The notes beneath the pieces are model-generated. The model did no database searches. It was not told the DNA's origin and saw only the letters and a list, made by a program, of their open reading frames with translations. A DNA stretch of 64,000 nucleotides from PALSA-693 sp963729695 (GTDB taxonomy: Bacteria > Actinomycetota > Acidimicrobiia > Acidimicrobiales > Palsa-688): assembly GCA_963729695.1 (NCBI GenBank), contig CAVSOT010000007.1, forward strand, positions 186,001-250,000, given 5' to 3'. The translations under genes and the position numbers were made by a program. This document shows, in pieces, positions 7,860-15,520 of the stretch. Within the stretch, counting starts at the first letter, position 1; each line of letters opens with the position of its first letter.

Positions 7860-8856
7860 TCACGCACTTGAGCCTTGGAGCGATCGCAGCCCGGGTAGAA
7901 GCAGTTCGCATACCATCGCCAGCTGATCCATGTAAGCATCGCCCTGGTCGAGCACGGCGAGTATGAAGTGCCGGCAGCCGGCGGCAAAGTATTCGGCCAT
8001 CCGTTCCAGGGCGCGCTCAGGGCTCCCGGCCAGGATGAATTTGGTCCGGGGAGGACTGGAAGTCCTTGGTGCTAGCGCCGCGCATAAACCCGGCAGCCCG
8101 ACTGGCGGCGGCCTCGTCGCGTTCATTGCGTTCGGCGAGGAGGGTGGGCAACACCATTCCAGTAGGGAACGGCCGATCCCCGAGCCCGACGGTATCCCGC
8201 TCGATGCGCAGGACGTCGCATGCCGCAGCGAATCCCTGAACGTCCCTGTAGAAGCCGACCCAGGCGTCGCCCAGGCGGGCGGCCCGGCGGAGTGCCGTGG
8301 GGGTATGCCCACCGAACAGCAGCGGCATGGGTGGCGGAAGAGGTGCGATGCGGATGCCCTTGAGGTTGGTAAACCGACCTTCCTCGTCCGCGGCAGATCC
8401 ACCCCACAGGTCGCGGAGCTGGACCACCGCCTCTTCGAGGCGGGCTCCCCGCTCGTGAAGGGGCACCCCGCTGGCCAGGAACTCGCTCGGGTGTTCGCCT
8501 CCCACCCCGACTCCGAGCGTGAGTCGACCCGGATGATAAGCAGCGATGGTGGCCAGCTGCTTGGTCACCGAGATGACCTTGCGAAGCGCCAGCAACATCA
8601 CGGAAGTGCCGATGCGAACGCGGGTCGTCAGGGTGGCGATGTGCTCGAGGCTGACAATCGACTCGAGCAGCGGCAGAGGATGGACGAGGTGGTCGCCCAG
8701 CCAGAGACCGTCCAGCCCGTGCTCCTCGCCGTAGCGCGCGGCCTCAGCGACGCGGGGAGGATCGATCGAACCGTCGATCAACCCGAACACCGGCAACATC
8801 ACGCCGAGCGTGACTTGGTGGTCGCCGACTTCATCGACCCGTCCGAAGATGTTCAT
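7860..8856 (-). pseudogene. LLM-class F420-dependent oxidoreductase, one-base frameshift
   Basis: The N-terminal 270 residues form a luciferase-like F420 oxidoreductase (LGVMLPVFG start, LWLGDHLVHPLPLLES, PGRLTLGVGVGG, LPLLFGGHTP). The frame breaks at a GGGG run (8048-8051). Losing one of these bases links FQSS to the C-terminal TKFILAGSPERALERMAEY, which ends near 7860. The intact paralogue at 9755-10687 shows the same C-terminus, confirming that both pieces belong together. Without correction the protein would lose about 60 residues. Substrate unknown; F420 use is inferred from the family. Confidence 0.82.
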
Positions 8857-8884
8857 CGTGGTTCTTGCCTGGCTGGCCGGATTC

Positions 8885-8947
8885 GTGGGCGGTAGAGCCG
8901 TGCTGGTGGGCGGTAGAGCCGTGCTGGTGGGCGGCAGAACTCAGCTG
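8885..8947. repeat. 21-bp tandem repeat, three copies
   Basis: GTGGGCGGTAGAGCCGTGCT plus G repeats perfectly at 8885-8905 and 8906-8926, then with four differences at 8927-8947. It occupies the intergenic space between the cupin gene's 3' end and the start of the frameshifted LLM gene, so it would lie in the leader or promoter of that minus-strand gene. No function is assigned. Confidence 0.85.
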
Positions 8948-8992
8948 GTGTCCTCGTGGGTTGCGGCGGCATGAGCCCGCCGAGACCGCCGC

Positions 8993-9544
8993 TTAGGCCT
9001 TGCCGGCGTTGGCCTTGAAGAGCGGCCCCTCGGTGAGCTGCTTCCAGGACTCCGCGTTCTCGCGCACCGCCTTCTCCGCCGCCTCCAGACGGTCCGCGGC
9101 CGCGTCGGTGAGGATGATGGCTACCTGGTCGCGGCCGCTGAAGATCTCGAGGACCTCGACCCCGTCCGGACCGGCCGAGTACTCGTAGGAATGGCCGGCC
9201 TGGACGGACCAGCAGTCCCCAGGCCGCAACGTCTCGGTGCCCATGAAGTCCACGACCGAGCCCGAGATGATGACGTACATGCTGTTCACGTCGTGCTTGT
9301 GCGGGAACAACGGAAAATGCGGCTTGAAATACAGGTAGACGACGGAGATGCGGTCGCCCTCGCCTTCGCCCTGGTGGGCGAGCACCTTGTTGATCGAGCA
9401 GTCGGTCGTGGACAGCCGGGCGGCGACCTCCTGCACGTTGGGGGCGGCCTCGAAGTACGTGGTTGTCGTGCCACTCTCTGACAGCAGCGGGGCCTCAGCT
9501 GCCCGGTAGACCCGCACGCCACTCGCTATCTCAGTAGACGTCAC
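8993..9544 (-). CDS. Cupin-domain protein
   Basis: This is a 183-residue protein with one cupin barrel. The metal-binding motif 1 region reads FPLFPHKHDVNSMYVIISGS and motif 2 is LRPGDCWSVQAGHSYEYSAGP, followed by EVLEIFSGRD. The C-terminal 40 residues are helical. GTG 9544 is chosen because GGAGG lies 7 bases upstream; a longer frame to 9604 has a weaker context. It is divergent from the intact LLM gene. Small cupins of this kind bind metals and act as dioxygenases, isomerases or sensors; no specific role can be given. Confidence 0.8.
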   Translation of the reverse strand: MTSTEIASGVRVYRAAEAPLLSESGTTTTYFEAAPNVQEVAARLSTTDCSINKVLAHQGEGEGDRISVVYLYFKPHFPLFPHKHDVNSMYVIISGSVVDFMGTETLRPGDCWSVQAGHSYEYSAGPDGVEVLEIFSGRDQVAIILTDAAADRLEAAEKAVRENAESWKQLTEGPLFKANAGKA

Positions 9545-9754
9545 CCTGTTTCCTCCCGTCGGCTTCTCCGGCGATGGTAGTGGCCGCTTCGCGGGGCCGT
9601 CCACTCTCGAACGCCCGGCCCGCCGTTCTGAAAACCGCGCCAGGACCGGTGAGAATTGGCGGGATCGGCGGTCGCTACCATCGGGTCAACAGCAGACAAT
9701 ACGGAGGTCATATTGGTAGAGCGCGCGTCCGCCGGTGCCAGTGCGGGTGGAGAA

Positions 9755-10687
9755 ATGGGGCCGCCCGGTCCGACGGTGGGGGTGATGTTGGCGACGGTGG
9801 CGAACGCCGACACCGGCCGGGTGGATACCGGACGAGTGGTGGAGGCGGCCCGCCGGGCGGAAGCTGCGGGTTTCGACGGCGTCTATGTGGGTGATCATCT
9901 GTTGCACCCGCATCCGCTGCTGGAGTCCGTTGTCACCTTGTCGGTCGTGGCCGCTTCCACCCAGCGCATTTCCCTCGGGCCGTGCGTGATGCTGTTCGGG
10001 TTGCGGCACCCGCTCGTGCTGGCGAAACAGCTGGGCAGCTTGGCCGCGTTCGCCCCGGGCCGGCTCCGGATCGGGGTCGGAGTGGGCGGGGAGTATCCGC
10101 CCGAGTTCGAGGCCGCGGGCGTGCCCATGCGGGATCGGGGTCGGCGGATGGAGTCGGTGTTGGCCGAAGTCCGGTCGCTGTTGGCTAACGGAGTGCAGCG
10201 GTCCGACGTCACCCTGGCTCCGACCGCGCCCGACGTTCCCTTTTTGTTGGCCGGCTGGCGAGAAGTATCGCTGCGGCGGGCGGCCCGATTCGGGGATGGA
10301 TGGATCGGGTATCTGCTCGGTCCGGACAGCTTCGCCCGCCGCCGGGAGTTCCTCCTTCAGACGCGGGAGGAGCTGGGGCGGGCGGAAGAGCCGTACCGCA
10401 CCGGGATGCTGCTCCCTGTGCATGTCGACGACTCGGAGCGGCCCCACGCGGCTGCGGCCGCGGCCTGGGCGAAGCTTACCGACGCCAAGGACGGCTTCCC
10501 GGAGCGGCTGTTCGTGGCCGGACGGCCGGACCAGGTGGTCGAGCAGTTGCACGCCTACTGGGAGGTCGGCTGTCGCGAGTTCATGCTCGGGCCCGCTGAC
10601 CAGGGCGATGGCTACCTTGATCAGGTTGCCCGTTTGGGCCGGGACGTGCTGCCCCGGCTGAGAAATTCTCCTAGCGGCGGCGCCTAG
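9755..10687 (+). CDS. LLM-class F420-dependent oxidoreductase
   Basis: This luciferase-like TIM-barrel oxidoreductase has about 310 residues. It starts GPPGPTVGVMLATVANADTG and contains VYVGDHLLHPHPLLESVV, PGRLRIGVGVGGEYPPEFEAAG, a VPFLLAGW strand and a C-terminal PDQVVEQLHAYWEVGCREF. It is a clear paralogue of the broken gene at 7860-8856. ATG 9755 follows GGTGGAG; the frame is open further upstream, so a longer start is possible. Members transfer hydride to or from coenzyme F420 on diverse substrates. Its stop interlocks with that of the convergent gene in the shared CTAG at 10684-10687. Confidence 0.85.
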   Translation: MGPPGPTVGVMLATVANADTGRVDTGRVVEAARRAEAAGFDGVYVGDHLLHPHPLLESVVTLSVVAASTQRISLGPCVMLFGLRHPLVLAKQLGSLAAFAPGRLRIGVGVGGEYPPEFEAAGVPMRDRGRRMESVLAEVRSLLANGVQRSDVTLAPTAPDVPFLLAGWREVSLRRAARFGDGWIGYLLGPDSFARRREFLLQTREELGRAEEPYRTGMLLPVHVDDSERPHAAAAAAWAKLTDAKDGFPERLFVAGRPDQVVEQLHAYWEVGCREFMLGPADQGDGYLDQVARLGRDVLPRLRNSPSGGA

Positions 10688-11046
10688 ACGCTGGTATCGG
10701 CGGGTTGGGTCGCGGGTGCCTCCCGACGGTCGGTGATGGCCTCGAAGTAAACGGCCACGGCGCTGTCCCGGTCGAGGGCGGGGCTGATCACCATGGCATC
10801 AGTTCCCGAGGCGGCTTGGAGGGCCCGATGGGCTCCCTCCAGGTCGTCGGTCTCCACCTCGTAGATCGCCAGGTAGCCGTGGGTGAAGTCCTGGGGAGGC
10901 CCCTCCTGGCTGAGCTTGAACCGCTGGGCGGCCACGAAACCCGGAACGCTCAGGACGTCGGGAAGATGGACCTCGTTGTACCAATCGTTGTAGGCCTGAT
11001 CTTGACCGTCCGTGGCATTGGTGAGCACGACAAAGTGGTACCGCAT
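10684..11046 (-). CDS. EthD/DUF4286-like dimeric alpha-beta barrel protein
   Basis: The 120-residue protein begins MRYHFVVLTN and contains YNDWYNEVHLPDVLSVPGF and a YLAIYEVETDD strand, the pattern of small ferredoxin-like-fold proteins of the EthD/DUF4286 type. A GGGAGGG Shine-Dalgarno precedes ATG 11046. It is divergent from the first CoA-transferase gene. Such proteins often accompany catabolic oxygenases and hydrolases, sometimes as isomerases or cofactors; the exact role is unknown. Confidence 0.7.
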   Translation of the reverse strand: MRYHFVVLTNATDGQDQAYNDWYNEVHLPDVLSVPGFVAAQRFKLSQEGPPQDFTHGYLAIYEVETDDLEGAHRALQAASGTDAMVISPALDRDSAVAVYFEAITDRREAPATQPADTSV

Positions 11047-11200
11047 TGTCCCTCCCGATCGGTGTCCTCGATGCTGCGATATCGTATGCGGCGCCCGTCC
11101 GACCCGGGGTTCCACGCACACCCGGGCCGTCCGCCTGGCCCGCGAGGCTCGCGGCATCCAGGGGGGCCAGTGTCGGACGGGATCTTCCGGAGGTGTCCAG

Positions 11201-12475
11201 TTGGGTTTCTTGTCCCGATACCGAGTGCTCGATGCGACCAACGAGCGCGGCCTCTTCGCCGGGAAGATGTTCGCCGATCTCGGAGCCGACGTGGTCCACG
11301 TGGAACCCCCCGACGGTTCCAGCGCCAGACGGATCGGCCCGTGGCCAGGGGGTGACCGGGCGGGAGATTCGCTGTTGTGGGAGAGCCTGGTCTGCAACCA
11401 GCGAGGCATCACCTGCAACCTCGACGACGAGGAGGGTCGTCGACTGTTTCTCGAGTTGGCCCGGTCGGTCGATTTCCTTTTCGAGTCCGGTCCTGCTGGC
11501 CACATGGAATCCCTCGGGTTGAGCTACGCCACCTTTCGGGCGAAGAACCCAGAGTTGATCCTGGTCTCGGTGACCCCGTTCGGCCCGACCGGGCCCAAAG
11601 CCGGGTATGCCGACAGCGATCTGATCGTGTGGGCCGCTGGCGGACCGCTCGAGATCCATCGGGATGGTGACTTTCCGCCCGTCCGGGTCGGTGTTCCGCA
11701 GGCGTACCTCGCGGCCGGGGCGGATGCAGCAGGAGGCGCGATGCTCGCTCACTTTGCTCGCCTCCAGACCGGGCTGGGTCAGCACGTGAACGTTTCCGCC
11801 CAGGCGTCCGTCGCATTGGCCACGATATGCAAGATCTTGTCGGGCGCAGTCGGGCATCCCGGTGCGGCGTCGTGGGGCACTCCTCCGAGCGACCCCCTGG
11901 ATAGGGGTGGTGATCGGGCGGATATCGACTCCGACCCGGCCCCGAAGGTTCGGGGGTCGTGGCAGGTGAAGGACGGCCTGATCGAATTGCACCTGGCCAT
12001 GGGACCCACTGCCAGTCGCAGCAACCGTTTGTGGAGCTGGCTGCGAGCGCAGCCGGATTGTGATCTGCCGCCTCTTGACTGGTGCGAGCTGCCGAGGCTG
12101 CTCCAAGAAGAATCTCTGTCGGAGGATGACATTCTCGTCTACAAGGGGATCATCGCCGGTTTCCTCCGGTCGAAGACGATCGGGGAAGTGCTCGACGCAG
12201 CCAAGGAGTGGGGCTTCCTCGCCGCGCCGATCGCTTCGATCGAGGACGCCGCCAACAATCCCCACTTCTCGGCCCACGGAGTCTGGTCCGAGCCCTCTGC
12301 CGGCGAACGGCGCGTTCGAGTGCCGCAGGCTGTTGCCCGGGTGACCGTGGACGCGTTCGGCGCTGCTAACCGGCCGGCGCCGACCGTTGGCGAGCACAAC
12401 CGGGAGATCTACGGCGAATGGCTCGGCCTCTCTGAGTCGGATCTCGGGGAGCTACGGATGGGGCGGGTGATCTAG
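11201..12475 (+). CDS. Family III CoA-transferase (CaiB/BaiF type)
   Basis: This is a 424-residue formyl-CoA-transferase-type enzyme that moves CoA between carboxylic acids. The N-terminal segment shows LDATNERGLFAGKMFADLGADVVHVEPP, the classic family opening. SDLIVWAAGG is the region of the catalytic aspartate, and QHVNVSAQASVA follows. A TTG start at 11201 is preferred because GGAGG lies 7 bases before it; the frame remains open to 11012 but through sequence without family similarity. It abuts the second CoA-transferase with no intergenic bases (TAG then ATG). The acid substrate is unknown. Confidence 0.9.
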   Translation: MGFLSRYRVLDATNERGLFAGKMFADLGADVVHVEPPDGSSARRIGPWPGGDRAGDSLLWESLVCNQRGITCNLDDEEGRRLFLELARSVDFLFESGPAGHMESLGLSYATFRAKNPELILVSVTPFGPTGPKAGYADSDLIVWAAGGPLEIHRDGDFPPVRVGVPQAYLAAGADAAGGAMLAHFARLQTGLGQHVNVSAQASVALATICKILSGAVGHPGAASWGTPPSDPLDRGGDRADIDSDPAPKVRGSWQVKDGLIELHLAMGPTASRSNRLWSWLRAQPDCDLPPLDWCELPRLLQEESLSEDDILVYKGIIAGFLRSKTIGEVLDAAKEWGFLAAPIASIEDAANNPHFSAHGVWSEPSAGERRVRVPQAVARVTVDAFGAANRPAPTVGEHNREIYGEWLGLSESDLGELRMGRVI

Positions 12476-13765
12476 ATGGGAGCGCTACCCCTCGAAGGTG
12501 TTCGGGTCGTAGACCTGTCGTGGGCCGTCGCCGGTCCGATCACCGCACGGGTGCTCGCCGATTTCGGCGTGGACGTAGTCCGGATCGAATCTTCGGATCG
12601 CCTCGACGTGTCTCGGTGCATGCCACCTTTTGTGGACGGGGTGCCGGATACCGAGATGGCAGCTCTCTTCATCAACTGCAACGCCGGCAAGATGAGCATG
12701 GGGATCGATCTGTCGGCCGAAGCGGGACGAAATGTGGTGCGTGATTTGGCCGCCTGGGCAGACGTTGTCGTCGAATCCTACGCCCCTGGGGTCATCGAGA
12801 AGTGGGGTCTCACCTACTCGTCGTTGGGTCATCAGAACCCGCGCCTGATAATGCTGAGTACCTCACTGATGGGGCATACCGGCCCGCTCGCCAACATGGC
12901 CGGGTACGGCAATGTTGGCTCAGCCCTCTCGGGGCTTAAAGACCTCACCGGTTGGCCGGGCCGTACCCCCTTCGGTCCGTTCGGGCCCTACACGGATGCG
13001 ATTGCTCCACGCTTCGCCCTGTTCTTGATCCTGGCCGCCCTCGATCACCGGCGGGAGACTGGTCGAGGTTGCTACATCGACCTTTCCCAGGTGGAATGCG
13101 CCCTCGGTTTCCTGACCCCGCAACTGGCTGACTATTTCCAGTCGGGACGGGTCGTCACGCGTTCCGGGAATCGAGATGACGACATGGTCCCTCACGGGGT
13201 GTTCCGATGTGCGGATCGAGGTGACGACGAGGCGGCTTGGATCGCCATCGCGGTGCAGAACGACGCCCAGTGGGCCCGTCTCCAGGAGCTCATGGGGGCC
13301 CCCGCAGCCCTCGCCCCACACGACCTTTCCTCGCTGGAGGGAAGGCTTATGGCGCGTGATGCGATCGAGCGTTGGGTGGAGGAATGGGTGCGTCCGCAGG
13401 TGGTGGAAGAGCTGGAGCGTCTTCTCCAGGGTGAGGGTATTCCCGCCTATGAGGCGGTTTCCCTCGCTCGTGCCACCGAGGACGCCCAATTCGAGGCGTG
13501 GGGGCACTTTGTGGGCATTCCCCACCCGATCGTGTCGGAGACCGTGATCGAGGGGCCCCGTTACCAACTGTCCGACACTCCTCCCGGCCGGCCGGCTGCG
13601 TCGCCGCTCCTCGGTGAGCACACCGAGTATGTGGCTCGCGAGATTCTCGGCTACAGGCCATCAAAAATTCAGCACCTGCTCCGGGAAGGCGTACTTCAAA
13701 GGGGAGACTCGGTCCCGCCGTCGCCGGGATCGGGGCCTCTCGATGTCCCCGGCGCAGGGCGGTGA
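12476..13765 (+). CDS. Family III CoA-transferase (CaiB/BaiF type)
   Basis: This second CoA-transferase has 429 residues and begins ALPLEGVRVVDLSWAVAGP, then ADFGVDVVRIES and CYIDLSQVECALGFL. The equivalent of the catalytic aspartate is not obvious: the region reads GYGNVGSALSGL, so the active-site residue may be replaced or placed differently. Its start follows directly on the stop of the preceding paralogue, which suggests coupled translation and possibly a heteromeric enzyme. The pair sits upstream of an enoyl-CoA hydratase, consistent with activation of a carboxylate for beta-oxidation-like steps. Confidence 0.9.
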   Translation: MGALPLEGVRVVDLSWAVAGPITARVLADFGVDVVRIESSDRLDVSRCMPPFVDGVPDTEMAALFINCNAGKMSMGIDLSAEAGRNVVRDLAAWADVVVESYAPGVIEKWGLTYSSLGHQNPRLIMLSTSLMGHTGPLANMAGYGNVGSALSGLKDLTGWPGRTPFGPFGPYTDAIAPRFALFLILAALDHRRETGRGCYIDLSQVECALGFLTPQLADYFQSGRVVTRSGNRDDDMVPHGVFRCADRGDDEAAWIAIAVQNDAQWARLQELMGAPAALAPHDLSSLEGRLMARDAIERWVEEWVRPQVVEELERLLQGEGIPAYEAVSLARATEDAQFEAWGHFVGIPHPIVSETVIEGPRYQLSDTPPGRPAASPLLGEHTEYVAREILGYRPSKIQHLLREGVLQRGDSVPPSPGSGPLDVPGAGR

Positions 13766-13879
13766 TCCGGTCCGGGCGGCGATCCGGTCCGGCCTAGGAG
13801 TTCGCAACTGGGTGTGCCGCCGCGGCACATGTAGGGTGAAAGGAGCAAGAATGTCGACTCATTTTGGAGGATCTTGGGA

Positions 13880-14788
13880 ATGAATGGTCACGAGTCGACC
13901 TACAGGTATGTGTCCTATGATTCCTTGGACGAGGGCACCATAGTCCGGATCATGCTGAACCGGCCGAATCAGCGCAATGCCCAGAACCGTGGCCTTCTGG
14001 TGGAGCTCGACGATGCGTTTCGGCGGGCGGAGGCCGACGACCAGGTCCGGGTGGTCATACTGGGTGGCGCCGGCCCGATGTTCTCTGCGGGCCACGACCT
14101 GGGATCGTCCGACTCGCTGAGAGAATCGACCCCAGGGCCGGACCAGCATCCCTCGTTTGCTGTCCACGGGGGGACGAGGCAGGGGGCGGAACGGCTGATG
14201 CTTCAGGAGTGGCAGTACTTCTTCGACAACAACCGGCGGTGGAGGAACCTGCGAAAGATCACGGTGGCTTCGGTCCACGGTCCCGTGTACGCGGCCGGTT
14301 TGATGCTCATGTGGGCGTGCGACCTGATCGTCGCCGCGGACAGCACGGTCTTCGCTGACGTGGTCGGGACCCGGTTGGGCATGTGCGGCGTGGAGTACTT
14401 CGCCCACCCATGGGAGTTCGGTCCCCGGAAGGCCAAGGAGCTTCTTCTCACCGGCGACTCGATCGACGCCGAGGAGGGTTACCGCCTGGGCATGATCTCG
14501 AAGGTCGTTCCCGAAGACCGACTCGAGGAGGAGACGCTGGCGTTCGTCCGGCGGATCGCCAGGTTGCCGACCGTGACCGCTCTTTTGATCAAGGAGTCGG
14601 TCAACCAGAGCGTGGACAACATGGGCTTCTACAACGCGCTCAACTCGTGCTTCACCCTGCACGAGCTCAACCATGCCCACTGGGCCGGCATCCACGAATC
14701 GAAGCGGGTCGTGGCGGAGCCGGAGGACGGGATCCCGGACTGGCGAACGGCTCCTCCCGTGCTGCCGGCTCAGAGGGACCGGGCCTGA
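13880..14788 (+). CDS. Enoyl-CoA hydratase/isomerase family protein
   Basis: The crotonase-fold protein has 302 residues. IMLNRPNQRNAQNRGL opens the fold, GAGPMFSAGHDLGS forms the first oxyanion-hole segment, ASVHGPVYAAGLMLMWACD the second, and GMCGVEYFAHPW carries a candidate catalytic glutamate. The product is longer than typical hydratases (about 260) because of an insert around residues 75-105. GGAGG lies 9 bases before ATG 13880; an in-frame TTG at 13874 is too close to it. It follows the two CoA-transferases and probably hydrates or isomerises their acyl-CoA product. Confidence 0.88.
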   Translation: MNGHESTYRYVSYDSLDEGTIVRIMLNRPNQRNAQNRGLLVELDDAFRRAEADDQVRVVILGGAGPMFSAGHDLGSSDSLRESTPGPDQHPSFAVHGGTRQGAERLMLQEWQYFFDNNRRWRNLRKITVASVHGPVYAAGLMLMWACDLIVAADSTVFADVVGTRLGMCGVEYFAHPWEFGPRKAKELLLTGDSIDAEEGYRLGMISKVVPEDRLEEETLAFVRRIARLPTVTALLIKESVNQSVDNMGFYNALNSCFTLHELNHAHWAGIHESKRVVAEPEDGIPDWRTAPPVLPAQRDRA

Positions 14789-14894
14789 CTACGCCTTCGC
14801 GTGGCCCTGGCGCCGTCGATTACCCTCGGCATCCGATTCACCCGCTTGCACCGCGGGCGCATCCTCACAGCCGGTTCGGGAAGGCGAGGAAGAG

Positions 14895-15410
14895 ATGGAC
14901 CCCATCCTCCGACAATTGGATGACGAGCGTCAGATTCGCAACCTGGTGATCGCCTGTTCCCTCGGCATGGACTCCAGGGACTTCGATCTCTACCGGGCCG
15001 CCTGGGCGGACCAGGTCGAGCTCGACCTTCCCGCCCTCGCAGGCGACGTCATTCCCATGTCGGGCCCCCGTTCCGCCGACGACTACTCCCGGGATGTCAT
15101 CGCCTTTCTGTCGCAGTTCAAGGCCACGCAGCACGTGAGCTCGAACCACCTGATAGCGACCGATGGCGACACCGGCACCTGTACCTGTTACACGCTCGCG
15201 CAGCACTACATGCCGCTGGAGTCCGGGGAGCCCTGGTTCATGGCTGGAGCCCGTTACGATCTGGTCGCCCGCCGATTCGACGACCTCGGCTGGCGCTTCG
15301 TGAAGTTCAAGCTGACGCCGATATGGTTCACCGGGAACCCCGGCCTGTGGCAAGAGGCGACGCGCCGGTTGGTCGCGGCCAGGTCAGCGTCCGGCGGCGG
15401 CCAGGCCTAG
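14895..15410 (+). CDS. SnoaL/NTF2-like protein (SnoaL_4 type)
   Basis: This is a 171-residue cone-shaped alpha+beta protein: ILRQLDDERQIRNLVIACSLGMDSRDFDLYRAAWAD is the typical helical start, followed by HVSSNHLIATDGD and a RFVKFKLTPIWFTG strand. Members include ring-hydroxylating-dioxygenase small subunits, dehydratases and isomerases. It is placed 106 bases after the enoyl-CoA hydratase with a purine-rich ribosome site. Its stop codon lies inside the first unit of an 18-bp tandem repeat. The activity is unknown. Confidence 0.78.
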   Translation: MDPILRQLDDERQIRNLVIACSLGMDSRDFDLYRAAWADQVELDLPALAGDVIPMSGPRSADDYSRDVIAFLSQFKATQHVSSNHLIATDGDTGTCTCYTLAQHYMPLESGEPWFMAGARYDLVARRFDDLGWRFVKFKLTPIWFTGNPGLWQEATRRLVAARSASGGGQA

Positions 15411-15497
15411 TCGAAACGCCAGTCCAGTCGAAACGCCAGTCCCAGTCGAAACGCCAGTCCTCGTCGAAACGCCAGTCCTCGTCGAAACGGCCGGTCT
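15408..15497. repeat. 18-bp tandem repeat, five copies
   Basis: The unit AGTCGAAACGCCAGTCCY occurs five times with an exact 18-bp period (15408, 15426, 15444, 15462, 15480). The core TCGAAACGCCAGTCC is intact in the first four and degenerate in the fifth. It fills the space between two convergent genes and includes the stop codon of the upstream one. It does not form a stable hairpin by itself. No function is assigned. Confidence 0.9.
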
Positions 15498-15520
15498 GGT
15501 TCGGCGAGCCGGGCGCCCCC

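Noticed and set aside
11012..11200. N-terminal extension of the first CoA-transferase to 11012
   Set aside because: The extra 60 or so residues have no family similarity, overlap the leader of the divergent gene, and a good ribosome site precedes TTG 11201.
10799..12397. 532-codon minus-strand frame opposite the first CoA-transferase
   Set aside because: It is a mirror of a well-supported enzyme gene and has no family-like motif.
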